DNA of 64,000 nucleotides. It comes from Treponema sp. UBA6852. GTDB lineage: Bacteria > Spirochaetota > Spirochaetia > Treponematales > Treponemataceae. Both the position numbers and the translations under genes were made by a program. Of this stretch, positions 34,990 through 43,746 are shown one piece after another. The notes under the pieces were generated by a model. It searched no databases. It was not told where the DNA came from and worked only from the letters and a program-made list of their open reading frames with translations. The stretch's first letter is position 1; the number at the start of each line of letters is the position of its first letter. The DNA lies in assembly GCA_002449305.1 (NCBI GenBank), contig DKDI01000048.1, positions 56,983 to 120,982 on the forward strand. The letters run 5' to 3'.

Positions 34990-36720
34990 ATGTTTTATTA
35001 TCTAAAGAAGAATTCTTTTTTTCATATAAGTTTTCTTATCCTGTTTTTTATTGTGCTTATAAACAACGCATATTACGGTTTTGGCTGGACTGATGAAGCA
35101 TTATATACAGCAACAGCAAACAGCCTTTATCATGAAAACAGACTGTTTTTTGATATTTTTGAGCCGACGCAGATATACTCTGTACTAGTTTATCCGCTAT
35201 TTTACATTTTTGTAAAACTGACAGGTTCTACTGACGGCATTTATCTTTTTATGCGGATTGCGACTTTAGTATTGCAGTTTGCAGCAAGCTTTTTTATATA
35301 TTATGTTCTTTCAAAAAAATACAGCAGGGCAATATCACTTATATCTTCTTTGGTGCTGCTTATATTCTCTAGGGCTCAACTTTTTGGTCCTTCGTATTAC
35401 ACTTTTGTACTAATAAATTTTACAATAGCAAACATTCTTATATTTTATGTCTTTGAGCTAAATGCAAAATCTGTTTGGCTTTTTGTCTCTGGAATTTTTC
35501 ACGGATTTGCAATCTTGTGCAATCCGTACCTTGTGCTGCCGTATATTGCATTGTCATTATGCTGTGTTATTTTGCCGTCATTACGAAAATATATAAAAAA
35601 ATATATTCTTATTTGGGCAGGAACTGTTCTTGTTGGAGTTGTTTTTCTTATTTTTGTTCTAAAAAATGGAAAAATAAATGAATTTCCAGCCGCGCTAGCC
35701 TGCTTTTTTTCAAGTCCTGAATATTCATCTAAAACCATACTGCAAAGAATAAAGTGGCTATTAAAATTTCCGCGTCTGCTTGCAACTCAGTTTATATACT
35801 TTTTGCCATTCACTGTGATTGCGGCTGTCTCTTTATTTAAGCAAAACATAAAGGATAGAATAGGCAGCTCAAAAACAGCAAAAACAGTCCTTGTAATATT
35901 GCTTGTTCTAAACTATGCCGCACAGATATTCTTGATAGACAAAGACAATGTAACGGTAGTAGGTTTCTTTGCTTTTTCCATTTTAAGTTTAATCCTGTTT
36001 AACAGTAAAAAACTTAAAGACTTCAAAAAAGAAATGTCATACTTTCTTATTCCTGGACTGTCCTTGAGCTTTATGGAATGTCTGGCTTCTGACACAGGTT
36101 TTGGTGTATTTTCAATAGGAATTGCCGCCTGCACACCATTTGCAGCAAGTGTTTATTTTGACACGTTCTGCTCAAAATCTTTAGGCAAAACAGAAAAATA
36201 TTTTTTTGCAATTCCATTATGTCTTTTAGTTTTGGGGACTCTTTATTACAGGGTAAACATGACATATAGAGATGAACGAATTTCTCCGCACTATGTTTTT
36301 ATTCCGTCTATTGAAAAAAACATTGAAAAAATAGACAAGGGACCTGCAAAAGGATTATGGACTCATAATAAAAATAAAAAACAATATGACTCTATATATT
36401 CAATTGTAAAAAATATAAAATCAGACAAAGATGATTATTTTATGGTCTTAAAGCTTTGTCCCTGGGCATATCTTGTAAACAGCAATTTAAAGCCATTTTC
36501 AATGACAGCTTGGCGAGTTTCTGCAAATGATTTGCGTTTAAAACCATTTTTTGAAGAGTTCGGACACCGCTTTCCAGAGCATATCCTTATTTTAAATAAA
36601 AACATTAGGGACAATAAAAATAATGAAATTGAAAAAAACTCATACTTAGTGGAAGAATTGGAAAGAAGAAATTATGATTCAACAGAAGTAGACTGCGGCA
36701 CGCTTTGGGAAAAAAGATAG
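34990..36720 (+). CDS. GT-C fold membrane glycosyltransferase-like protein
   Basis: A 576-residue polytopic protein with roughly 11 transmembrane helices and a C-terminal soluble part. The first periplasmic loop reads YYGFGWTDEALYTATANSLY, with the acidic D-E pair typical of GT-C (GT39/ArnT-like) enzymes that use polyprenyl-phosphate sugars. I chose the ATG at 34990. TATACT lies nine bases before it with TTTACT 17 bp upstream. The polyprenyl-phosphate donor could be made by the ArnC-like GT2 and flipped by the SMR pair downstream. Confidence 0.75.
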   Translation: MFYYLKKNSFFHISFLILFFIVLINNAYYGFGWTDEALYTATANSLYHENRLFFDIFEPTQIYSVLVYPLFYIFVKLTGSTDGIYLFMRIATLVLQFAASFFIYYVLSKKYSRAISLISSLVLLIFSRAQLFGPSYYTFVLINFTIANILIFYVFELNAKSVWLFVSGIFHGFAILCNPYLVLPYIALSLCCVILPSLRKYIKKYILIWAGTVLVGVVFLIFVLKNGKINEFPAALACFFSSPEYSSKTILQRIKWLLKFPRLLATQFIYFLPFTVIAAVSLFKQNIKDRIGSSKTAKTVLVILLVLNYAAQIFLIDKDNVTVVGFFAFSILSLILFNSKKLKDFKKEMSYFLIPGLSLSFMECLASDTGFGVFSIGIAACTPFAASVYFDTFCSKSLGKTEKYFFAIPLCLLVLGTLYYRVNMTYRDERISPHYVFIPSIEKNIEKIDKGPAKGLWTHNKNKKQYDSIYSIVKNIKSDKDDYFMVLKLCPWAYLVNSNLKPFSMTAWRVSANDLRLKPFFEEFGHRFPEHILILNKNIRDNKNNEIEKNSYLVEELERRNYDSTEVDCGTLWEKR

Positions 36721-36751
36721 AAAAAAAATTAGATACATAGAAGGAAAAAAA

Positions 36752-37885
36752 ATGATTCCATTCAATATACCGCCTGTAACAGGTAATGAGGAAAAATACA
36801 TAGCAGAAGCTATTGCAAGCCACAAGATTTGCGGTGATGGTCAATTTACAAAAAAATGCCATGAGTGGTTTGAGACACGCCTAGGGGGGGGCAAGATACT
36901 CCTTACAACATCTGGAACTTCAGCACTTGAAATGGCAGCCATTCTTTGTGATATAAAACCAGATGATGAAGTAATTTTACCGTCATTTACTTTTTGTTCA
37001 ACAGCGGATGCTTTTGTTCAAAGAGGCGCAAGGCTTGTCTTTGTTGATATTAGAAAAGATACAATGAATATTGACGAAAACAAAATAGAACAGGCTATAA
37101 CAGAAAAGACAAAAGCTATATGTGTTGTCCACTATGCAGGTGTTGCCTGTGAGATGGATAAAATCATGCAGATAGCCAAAAAATACAATCTCAAGGTTGT
37201 AGAAGATGCAGCTCAGGCTGTTTGCTCTTTTTACAAGGGAAAACCTCTTGGTACTATAGGAGACTTTGGTTGCTATTCATTTCATGAGACAAAAAATTTC
37301 TCCATGGGTGAAGGCGGCGCAATTGTAATAAACCATAACGAAGACTTTGATATGGCCGAGATTATCCGGGAAAAAGGAACGGACAGAAGCCTTTTCTTGC
37401 GAGGCATGGTCGACAAATACACCTGGAGAGAATACGGCTCATCTTATCTTCCAAGCGATATGCTTGCGGCATATCTTTATGCTCAGCTTATAGATGCAGA
37501 CAAGATACAAAACTTTAGAATGAATATTTGGAATAAATACTTTGAGGCTTTTAAAGTGCTTCAAGAAAAGGGACTGGTTACGCTTCCTGTTATTCCGGAA
37601 GATTGTGTCCATAATGCGCATATGTTCTATCTTATTTGCCATTCACTACAAGAAAGAACTGAGCTTATCGCATATCTTAAAAAAAATGGAATTATCGCCG
37701 TATTCCACTATATTCCGCTCCACTCTTCTCCTGCTGGATTAAAGTTTGGTCGTTTTGACGGAAAGGATGAAATTACGACAGAATACAGCGAACGCCTCAT
37801 AAGGCTCCCCTTATATTACGGTCTTTCAGATAAAGAGCAAGACTTTGTAATTGAAGCAGTTAAAAACTTCTTTCTCTCAAAATAA
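36752..37885 (+). CDS. rffA: dTDP-4-amino-4,6-dideoxygalactose transaminase-like (RffA/WecE)
   Basis: A 377-residue DegT/DnrJ/EryC1/StrS aminotransferase. It starts MIPFNIPPVTGNEEKYIAEAI as RffA does. The PLP lysine is in GCYSFHETKNFSMGEGGA near residue 186. It converts a dTDP-4-keto-6-deoxyhexose to the 4-amino sugar. A G8 tract at 36884-36891 encodes RLGGGK at residues 43-48 and is in frame here, so the gene is ON. Loss or gain of one G would truncate it after about 50 residues. An AGGAAAAAA lies before the ATG. Confidence 0.9.
   Translation: MIPFNIPPVTGNEEKYIAEAIASHKICGDGQFTKKCHEWFETRLGGGKILLTTSGTSALEMAAILCDIKPDDEVILPSFTFCSTADAFVQRGARLVFVDIRKDTMNIDENKIEQAITEKTKAICVVHYAGVACEMDKIMQIAKKYNLKVVEDAAQAVCSFYKGKPLGTIGDFGCYSFHETKNFSMGEGGAIVINHNEDFDMAEIIREKGTDRSLFLRGMVDKYTWREYGSSYLPSDMLAAYLYAQLIDADKIQNFRMNIWNKYFEAFKVLQEKGLVTLPVIPEDCVHNAHMFYLICHSLQERTELIAYLKKNGIIAVFHYIPLHSSPAGLKFGRFDGKDEITTEYSERLIRLPLYYGLSDKEQDFVIEAVKNFFLSK
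36884..36891 (+). repeat. G8 homopolymer in rffA (in frame)
   Basis: Eight G at codons 45-47 of rffA. CTA GGG GGG GGC keeps the frame. Confidence 0.85.
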
Positions 37886-37902
37886 AAATAGGAAAGCTGC
37901 AA

Positions 37903-38829
37903 ATGAAAGAAATAAGCGTTGTAGTGCCAGTTTATAAAAGTGAAAAATGTATTCCTGAACTTACAAAACAGATTTCAGATGCATTAAAAGATTTTAACTG
38001 GGAACTCATTCTTGTAAATGACTGTAGCCCAGATAACAGCTGGGCAGAAATAAAAAAGGTTGCCGCCGAGAACAATAACATAGCAGGAATAAATCTTCGC
38101 AAGAATGGCGGCCAGGATCTTGCTATTCTTGCAGGACTTAATCATGCAAAAGGCAAATGGATTGTAATCATGGATGATGATCTCCAGCATTCCCCTTATG
38201 ATATTCCAAAACTTTATGCACAAGCACAGAAAGGCTTTGATGTAGTCTATGCAGACTTTAAACAAAAAAAACAAAAACTATGGAAAAACCTTGGGAGCTG
38301 GCTTAATGGAAAAGTAAGCGAGATTACACTAGGAAAGCCGAAAGGAATTTACCTCTCTCCATTTAAGATCATAAGCGGAGCTGTCGTAAAGGAAATGTGC
38401 AAGCTAAATAATCTTTTTCCGTACATTGACGGACTGATTTTTCAAGTTACAAAAGACATAACTCAAATAAATATTGAACACCACAAAAGAGAGTATGGAA
38501 AAAGCAATTTTACTCTCGTAAAATCTATGCAAGTATTCTTTAGAATGATGTTCGGTTTTTCAACATTCCCACTAAATTTTGCAACTTATATAGGCTTTTT
38601 TTCTTCCACGATGGGATTTGCCCTGGCAATTTATTTTCTTGTAAAATTTTTGCTAGGACTAGAACCTTTAACAGGCTGGACATCACTTATAATGGTCATT
38701 TTGATTCTTGGAGGTCTCATATTGCTTGCGCTTGGAATAATTGGCAAATATGTTGGCCAAATGTACCTGACAATAAATAATTCTCCAAAATATATAGTTA
38801 AAGAAACTGTCGGCTATGAAGAATCATAA
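37903..38829 (+). CDS. Family 2 glycosyltransferase, ArnC/DPM1-like polyprenyl-phosphate type
   Basis: A 308-residue GT2 protein: SVVVPVYKSEKCIPEL, LVNDCSPDNSW, MDDDLQHSP (DXD) and a QXXRW-like region. Two C-terminal transmembrane helices (about 225-290) are as in ArnC, which loads a 4-amino sugar onto undecaprenyl phosphate. It lies 17 bases after rffA and overlaps the next gene by 14 bases. The likely product is an undecaprenyl-phosphate-linked amino sugar; the exact sugar is unknown. Confidence 0.88.
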   Translation: MKEISVVVPVYKSEKCIPELTKQISDALKDFNWELILVNDCSPDNSWAEIKKVAAENNNIAGINLRKNGGQDLAILAGLNHAKGKWIVIMDDDLQHSPYDIPKLYAQAQKGFDVVYADFKQKKQKLWKNLGSWLNGKVSEITLGKPKGIYLSPFKIISGAVVKEMCKLNNLFPYIDGLIFQVTKDITQINIEHHKREYGKSNFTLVKSMQVFFRMMFGFSTFPLNFATYIGFFSSTMGFALAIYFLVKFLLGLEPLTGWTSLIMVILILGGLILLALGIIGKYVGQMYLTINNSPKYIVKETVGYEES

Positions 38830-39181
38830 TATTGCTCACCTATTCTACTTTATCCTCATGCACATAGGTTTTTTAATCTATGCTTTCTATGCGGTGCTGG
38901 GTAAAATTGCCGCTGCAAAACAAATATTTTCTCCCACTTTTATTGGAATTTACTGTGCGGTTTTTCTAGTCCTTATAATTTATGCGATTATATGGCAGCA
39001 AGTCCTTAAAAAAATTCCGCTTATAATAGCTACTGCCAATAAGACAATAACTATTATATGGGGAATATTATTCGGACGTATTTTTTTCGGGGAAAAAATA
39101 ACTCCTAATATGATTATTGGCGGCGCGATTATTTTGGCAGGCATCCTGATTTTAACTATTGAAACACAAAACAAAGAGTAA
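38816..39181 (+). CDS. Small EamA/SMR-type transporter subunit (ArnE-like)
   Basis: A 121-residue protein with four predicted transmembrane helices, the SMR/EamA half-size fold. TM4 ends GEKITPNMIIGGAIILAGILIL, a typical pattern. In the Ara4N pathway, ArnE and ArnF form a heterodimer that flips undecaprenyl-phosphate-amino sugar. The position directly after an ArnC-like gene and before a second SMR gene supports that role. It overlaps the upstream gene. Confidence 0.78.
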   Translation: MKNHNIAHLFYFILMHIGFLIYAFYAVLGKIAAAKQIFSPTFIGIYCAVFLVLIIYAIIWQQVLKKIPLIIATANKTITIIWGILFGRIFFGEKITPNMIIGGAIILAGILILTIETQNKE

Positions 39182-39185
39182 AAAT

Positions 39186-39530
39186 ATGATAGAAATGATT
39201 CCTTATATTGGCTTTCTTTTTATTTCTGTTATAATAAGCGCGTATTCTCAAATTCTTTTAAAGAAATCTGCTCAAAAAACATACAAAAGTTTTTTCAAAG
39301 AATATATAAATCCTTATGTCATATGCGGATACGGAATATTCTTTATAGCAATTTTTCTTGATATGCTCGGACTGAGAAAAGTCCCTGTATCGTATATTCC
39401 TATTATCGAAAGCTCAAGCTATGTATTTATAATAATTTTCAGCAGGATATTCTTAGGCGAAAAAATAAACAGGCGAAAAACAGTTGCAATATCAGCAATT
39501 CTGCTAGGAATCGGAATTTACATATTATAG
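39186..39530 (+). CDS. Small EamA/SMR-type transporter subunit (ArnF-like)
   Basis: A 114-residue four-helix SMR-type protein (IPYIGFLFISVIISAYSQIL, then GEKINRRKTVAISAILLGIG). It pairs with the preceding ArnE-like gene, five bases upstream. I chose the ATG at 39186. Together they are the most likely flippase for the product of the ArnC-like enzyme. A general small-molecule exporter is the alternative. Confidence 0.76.
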   Translation: MIEMIPYIGFLFISVIISAYSQILLKKSAQKTYKSFFKEYINPYVICGYGIFFIAIFLDMLGLRKVPVSYIPIIESSSYVFIIIFSRIFLGEKINRRKTVAISAILLGIGIYIL

Positions 39531-39582
39531 ATTTTTGCTTTCGATGAATAGCCAAATTCAATAATAAGTGATATAAGTATAT

Positions 39583-40590
39583 ATGATGAAATATGTTTAC
39601 GTTTTAACTTCCACACCAAATGATTTCTATTATGAACAGTGCCTTATGTCAGTTTTTTCACTAAGACATCATACTCCCGATGCACAAATATTCATTTTAA
39701 CTGATAATAAGACTAGCAGTTCCTTTTCTTCGTCAAATAAAAGGCTTGGATTGATAAACCAGGGCGCAAATATCATAACAGTAAATTTCGATGACTCTGT
39801 ATCAAATATACAACGCTCAAGAATACTAAAAACTACAATTCCAGAACATATATCAGGCGATTTTCTTTTTATAGACTGCGACACAATCATCTGTGATGAT
39901 TTATCTTCAATTGAAAACAATCTTCAGAATTCAAAAATTTCAGCCGTTTTGGACGGTCATGTTCCTTTATCAGAACACAAGCACAAAGACTACTTTATAA
40001 AGCGTGAAAAAAAACTTGGCTTTTCTGCAAGCGAAAAAACTGGCAAACACTATAATAGCGGTGTTATGCTTTTTAAAGATTGTCCAGAAAGCAGAGAATT
40101 TTTTAAAAAGTGGAATGAACTATGGACATGGTGTTTCACAGAAAAGCATGACCATCATGACCAGCCAGCATTTAACGAGGCAAGTCTTGAGTGTGGAGCA
40201 ATAATAAAAGAACTTGACGGAATTTGGAACTGCCAGTTAAGCCAAGGCGGACTTGCATACCTTGAAAACGCAAAAATTATACATTATTTTTCAAGCGAAG
40301 GCGGTAAAAATTACATTCCATACTACAAACTTGCAGAAAAAAATATACAGCAAAAAGTAAAAGATTTTGGTGGAATTCCAGCAGATGTTTCTAAGATGAT
40401 ATTAAATCCTAAATTTCAGTTCAATAAAGTCCATTTGATAAACGACCAGAGAATTGTAAGCATAATGCAGTCCCCCCTCATTTTTACGATTGCAGATATA
40501 AAATCAAAATTGCCGTGGCTTTTTAATGTTCTAGAAAGTATTTGCAGGGCATCTAGGAATTTTGCTAAAAAATTAAAGAAAAAGAAATAG
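39583..40590 (+). CDS. Glycosyltransferase (GT8-like, nucleotide-diphospho-sugar fold)
   Basis: A 335-residue GT-A protein. The N-terminal YVLTSTPNDFYYEQCLMSVFS, DXD motif DFLFIDCDTIICDD (about residues 93-106), KHYNSGVMLFKDC and HHDQPAFNEA correspond to the GT8 motifs. The C-terminus is basic (KKLKKKK), consistent with membrane binding. Two adjacent ATGs serve as possible starts. It probably adds a sugar to the locus glycan. Confidence 0.85.
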   Translation: MMKYVYVLTSTPNDFYYEQCLMSVFSLRHHTPDAQIFILTDNKTSSSFSSSNKRLGLINQGANIITVNFDDSVSNIQRSRILKTTIPEHISGDFLFIDCDTIICDDLSSIENNLQNSKISAVLDGHVPLSEHKHKDYFIKREKKLGFSASEKTGKHYNSGVMLFKDCPESREFFKKWNELWTWCFTEKHDHHDQPAFNEASLECGAIIKELDGIWNCQLSQGGLAYLENAKIIHYFSSEGGKNYIPYYKLAEKNIQQKVKDFGGIPADVSKMILNPKFQFNKVHLINDQRIVSIMQSPLIFTIADIKSKLPWLFNVLESICRASRNFAKKLKKKK

Positions 40591-40690
40591 TGTAAATTTC
40601 CAATCTTAAGTTCACCTTTTGGAATAATCTAAAACTTTAGAGATTCGAAATATCTAGTATTAAAACCAATAATTTACTATAATAAAAATT

Positions 40691-43393
40691 ATGTTTTCAG
40701 CTCTTTATCAGATTTTTATAACCCCGCTGGTTCAGTTAACGGAATTTTTTTATTCATTATTTTTTGAAGTAACCGGCAATCAGGGAATTGCGGTAATCGG
40801 TCTAAGTTTTATTGTCACAATTTTCACACTTCCGCTTTATATGGTTGCAGAACAATGGCAGGAAACCGAAAGAAATATCCAGAAAAAACTAAAGCCTGGC
40901 GTTGAACGAATAAAAAGCACATTCAAGGGTGACGAGCAGTATATGGTTCTTTCTACTTTTTACAGGGAAAACCATTATCATCCTATTTATGCTTTGCGTT
41001 CGTCTTTCAGCCTTTTGATTCAGATTCCGTTTTTTATTGCGGCATATAATTTTCTTTCAAACCTTGAGCCTTTGAAAAATTATTCTTTTCTGTTCATAAA
41101 AAGTTTCGGCGAGCCGGATGCGACTTTTCACATTGGTTCTTTTGCAGTAAATGTTCTTCCGGTTGCAATGACAATAATAAACTGTGTTGCAGGTTTGATT
41201 TACTCAAAAGGGCATCCGCTTTCTGAAAAAATACAGATTTACGCGTGTGCGGCAGTCTTTCTGCTTCTGCTCTATAATTCTCCGGCGGGGCTTGTTGTTT
41301 ACTGGACAATGAACAACGTTCTTTCTTTAGTTAAAAATATTTTTTACAAGATAAGAAATCCTAAGAAAGTTTTATATATAATTGCTTGTATTGTAAGTAT
41401 TTGCTTAATTTTATGCGGAACAGTTTTCTTCAGGCATACAAAGTTGATTTTCCGCATTATGCTCGTTTTTACTGGAATTTTGATTCCGCTTGCTCCATTT
41501 GCAGCCAAGTTCTTGGGTTCATTTTTTGAAAGCCACTTTTATATCCTTGATGAAAATCCAAAGCTACGTCTTTCAGTCTTTTTGATTTCGGCATTTATAC
41601 TTGCAGTTCTTACAGGACTTGCAATTCCTTCTATATTAATGCAGTCTGAGCCGGAACAGTACAGCTATGTTGATTCCTACACTTCTCCGCTATATTTTAT
41701 ATGGCACACATTCTTTCAGTCTCTTGGATTTTTTGTTGTATGGCCATTTTGTTTTTATGCGTTATTTTCTTCAAAGACAAAGAAAGTCCTTACATTCCTG
41801 TTCACTTTTGTGGCTTTTTCCGCACTGCTGAACTGCTTCGCTTTTTCAGGAAACTACGGGCCTGTAAATCCTAATCTTCTTTTTATGACTCCGCAGCATT
41901 TTATGCCTGGCATAAAAATTGTTCTTGTAAATATTCTGTGCATGGCGGTAATATTGTCATTGGTGGCCGTAGCTTTTTCTTTTAAGGCAAAAGTTTTAAA
42001 TTCGCTCTGCACAATTTTCTTGATTTCCCTTGTGGCAATTTCTGGAAAGAATATTATTTCTGTGCAAACTTCGTTCAGAAAAATGGAAGCACCTGATTTT
42101 TCAAGAAAAATTGAGCCTATTTTCCATCTTTCAAAAAAAGGAAAAAATGTTATTATTCTTATGCAGGACAGATTTTTTTCTCCACTGATTCCAAAAATAC
42201 TTGAAAACAATCCTGAGCTAAGGAAACGGCTTGATGGTTTTATATGGTATCCAAATACGGTATCATTTGGAAAACTTACTATGATTGGAACCCCTGGAAT
42301 TTTTGGAGGCTACGACTACACTCCTTTTGAAATGAACCGAAGAACGGATAAAACTCTTCAGCAGAAACACAACGAGGCAATTCTTACAATGCCAATTGTT
42401 TTTAACCAGAATAATTGGAATGTTACAGTTGCAGACCTTCCTTACGAAAATTATCTTGAGCAGCCAGTTACGTATATGTACAAAGGATATGACTTTATAA
42501 ATCGCATTACAACTCATGGAGCGTATTCAAATATTTGGTATGCACGTAACAATATGAAGAAATCTCCGTTCATGAGCGAAGGAATCAAACGAAATTTTAT
42601 CTGGTTCAGCGTTTTAAAGATTGTTCCACCTTTCATGCGCCAGATTATTTACCACAAGAAATACTGGATTTCTTACAACAAATTTGAAGACAATGCGAAA
42701 TTCATTGATAATTATTCAGAAATTGACTTATTTCCAGAACTGTTTGATTCTTCCTCTGAAAAAAATGCATTCTTCCTGTTGGACAACGAGGCAAACCATG
42801 AATCAATTCTTTTGCAGGCACCAGATTATATTCCTGTGGAAAATGTTACAGATTTCGGTCCAGGTGGAAAAGATGAAACCTATTCTTCTATGGTTGGAGT
42901 CTTAAAGCGTTTTGCAGACTTTATAGATTTCCTAAAAGAAAACAATTTGTACGATAATACAAAAATCATCATTGTTTCTGACCATGGAATGAGTCGCGAT
43001 ACAGGAGTTTTTGATAATAAAACTCAAAACTTTCCATTCTACAAAGAGAATATGACTGCCACATTACTTGTAAAAGATTTTTTTAGCCGTGGCAATCTAA
43101 AAGAAGTCTACACATTTATGACGAACGCCGACACTCCTGCCCTTGCATTAAAAGACATTGACGGAAAAGCAGTAAATCCGTTCACAAAAAATCCTCTTGA
43201 TGTAAATTCCGTGGGGGGGGGAATAACAAAGAACGACTTTATAAAAATGTCAAACGCCCCTGCTGAAAGCACAAGAATCAGGAAAAACACACGGTTCAAT
43301 ATAAAAGATGATGAATGGTACACCGTAAAAGATAATATTTTTGATGACAAAAATTGGTCGCATTATATTGTTAGGTCGAATGTCGAGTTTTAA
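40691..43393 (+). CDS. YidC/Oxa1-like domain fused to an alkaline-phosphatase-superfamily (sulfatase/LTA synthase-like) domain, copy A
   Basis: A 900-residue two-part membrane protein. Residues 1-225 match the YidC/Oxa1 fold (GNQGIAVIGLSFIVTIFTLP, YALRSSFSLLIQIPFFIAAY). More helices extend to about 455. The C-terminal half has alkaline-phosphatase motifs: IILMQDRF, candidate nucleophile Thr530 in KLTMIGTPGIFGGY, DNEANHE and IIVSDHGM. The insertase groove Arg is Thr43. A G9 tract at 43213-43221 is in frame; slippage would replace the last ~55 residues. TATAAT is seven bases before the ATG. I infer an extracytoplasmic phosphotransferase. Confidence 0.85.
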   Translation: MFSALYQIFITPLVQLTEFFYSLFFEVTGNQGIAVIGLSFIVTIFTLPLYMVAEQWQETERNIQKKLKPGVERIKSTFKGDEQYMVLSTFYRENHYHPIYALRSSFSLLIQIPFFIAAYNFLSNLEPLKNYSFLFIKSFGEPDATFHIGSFAVNVLPVAMTIINCVAGLIYSKGHPLSEKIQIYACAAVFLLLLYNSPAGLVVYWTMNNVLSLVKNIFYKIRNPKKVLYIIACIVSICLILCGTVFFRHTKLIFRIMLVFTGILIPLAPFAAKFLGSFFESHFYILDENPKLRLSVFLISAFILAVLTGLAIPSILMQSEPEQYSYVDSYTSPLYFIWHTFFQSLGFFVVWPFCFYALFSSKTKKVLTFLFTFVAFSALLNCFAFSGNYGPVNPNLLFMTPQHFMPGIKIVLVNILCMAVILSLVAVAFSFKAKVLNSLCTIFLISLVAISGKNIISVQTSFRKMEAPDFSRKIEPIFHLSKKGKNVIILMQDRFFSPLIPKILENNPELRKRLDGFIWYPNTVSFGKLTMIGTPGIFGGYDYTPFEMNRRTDKTLQQKHNEAILTMPIVFNQNNWNVTVADLPYENYLEQPVTYMYKGYDFINRITTHGAYSNIWYARNNMKKSPFMSEGIKRNFIWFSVLKIVPPFMRQIIYHKKYWISYNKFEDNAKFIDNYSEIDLFPELFDSSSEKNAFFLLDNEANHESILLQAPDYIPVENVTDFGPGGKDETYSSMVGVLKRFADFIDFLKENNLYDNTKIIIVSDHGMSRDTGVFDNKTQNFPFYKENMTATLLVKDFFSRGNLKEVYTFMTNADTPALALKDIDGKAVNPFTKNPLDVNSVGGGITKNDFIKMSNAPAESTRIRKNTRFNIKDDEWYTVKDNIFDDKNWSHYIVRSNVEF
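43213..43221 (+). repeat. G9 homopolymer in YidC-phosphatase copy A (in frame)
   Basis: GTG GGG GGG GGA at about codons 841-844. The paralogue at 47674 has no tract at the matching place. Confidence 0.85.
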
Positions 43394-43400
43394 ATTTTAG

Positions 43401-43520
43401 TGTCATTATCGGGCTTGCCCCTGCGATGTTTCTGAAAGAAACTCGTTTGATAATCCGTTGGAAAGATTGCCAACCGAGTTTGCTGTGCAAACATCGCAGT
43501 GTCCAAGCACGGCAATGACA
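43401..43520 (+). repeat. 120-bp palindromic intergenic element, forward copy
   Basis: Begins TGTCATTATCGGGCTTG and ends CAAGCACGGCAATGACA, forming imperfect terminal inverted repeats. Each arm holds its own small hairpin (GTTTCTGAAAGAAAC; a GTTTGC-like one opposite). It occupies the first part of the 353-base gene-free stretch 43394-43746; the rest holds two terminators. Its inverted homologue is at 45852. Confidence 0.88.
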
Positions 43521-43603
43521 ACCTTGTTAGCATAGGAATAACTGTTTAGTAGCTGTTTTTATTAAAACTTGAAATTGAGCCTATTAAAGACAAATAAAAA
43601 AAA

Positions 43604-43639
43604 CGGTACATTGAAAATGTTTTAGTACCGCTTTTTTTT
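43604..43639. terminator. Bidirectional terminator after YidC-phosphatase A
   Basis: A-run, CGGTAC, loop, GTACCG, then TTTTTTTT. Confidence 0.75.
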
Positions 43640-43690
43640 ATAACTTTTATGGATTTTTCCTTTTCCCCATTTTCTTTTTATCTTTTACTT

Positions 43691-43727
43691 TCAAAAACAT
43701 CCCATGTCTTTCTAGCAAACATGGGAT
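43691..43727 (-). terminator. Terminator of the TRAP operon
   Basis: Minus strand: ATCCCATGT, loop, ACATGGGAT followed by GTTTTTG, 20 bases after the permease stop codon. Confidence 0.75.
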
Positions 43728-43746
43728 ATGCTCATCTCTTCAAACT

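Noticed and set aside
40472..40477. C6 run in the 39583 glycosyltransferase as another slippage site
   Set aside because: Six bases is below the length at which slippage is usually frequent, and it lies far downstream of the catalytic motifs.
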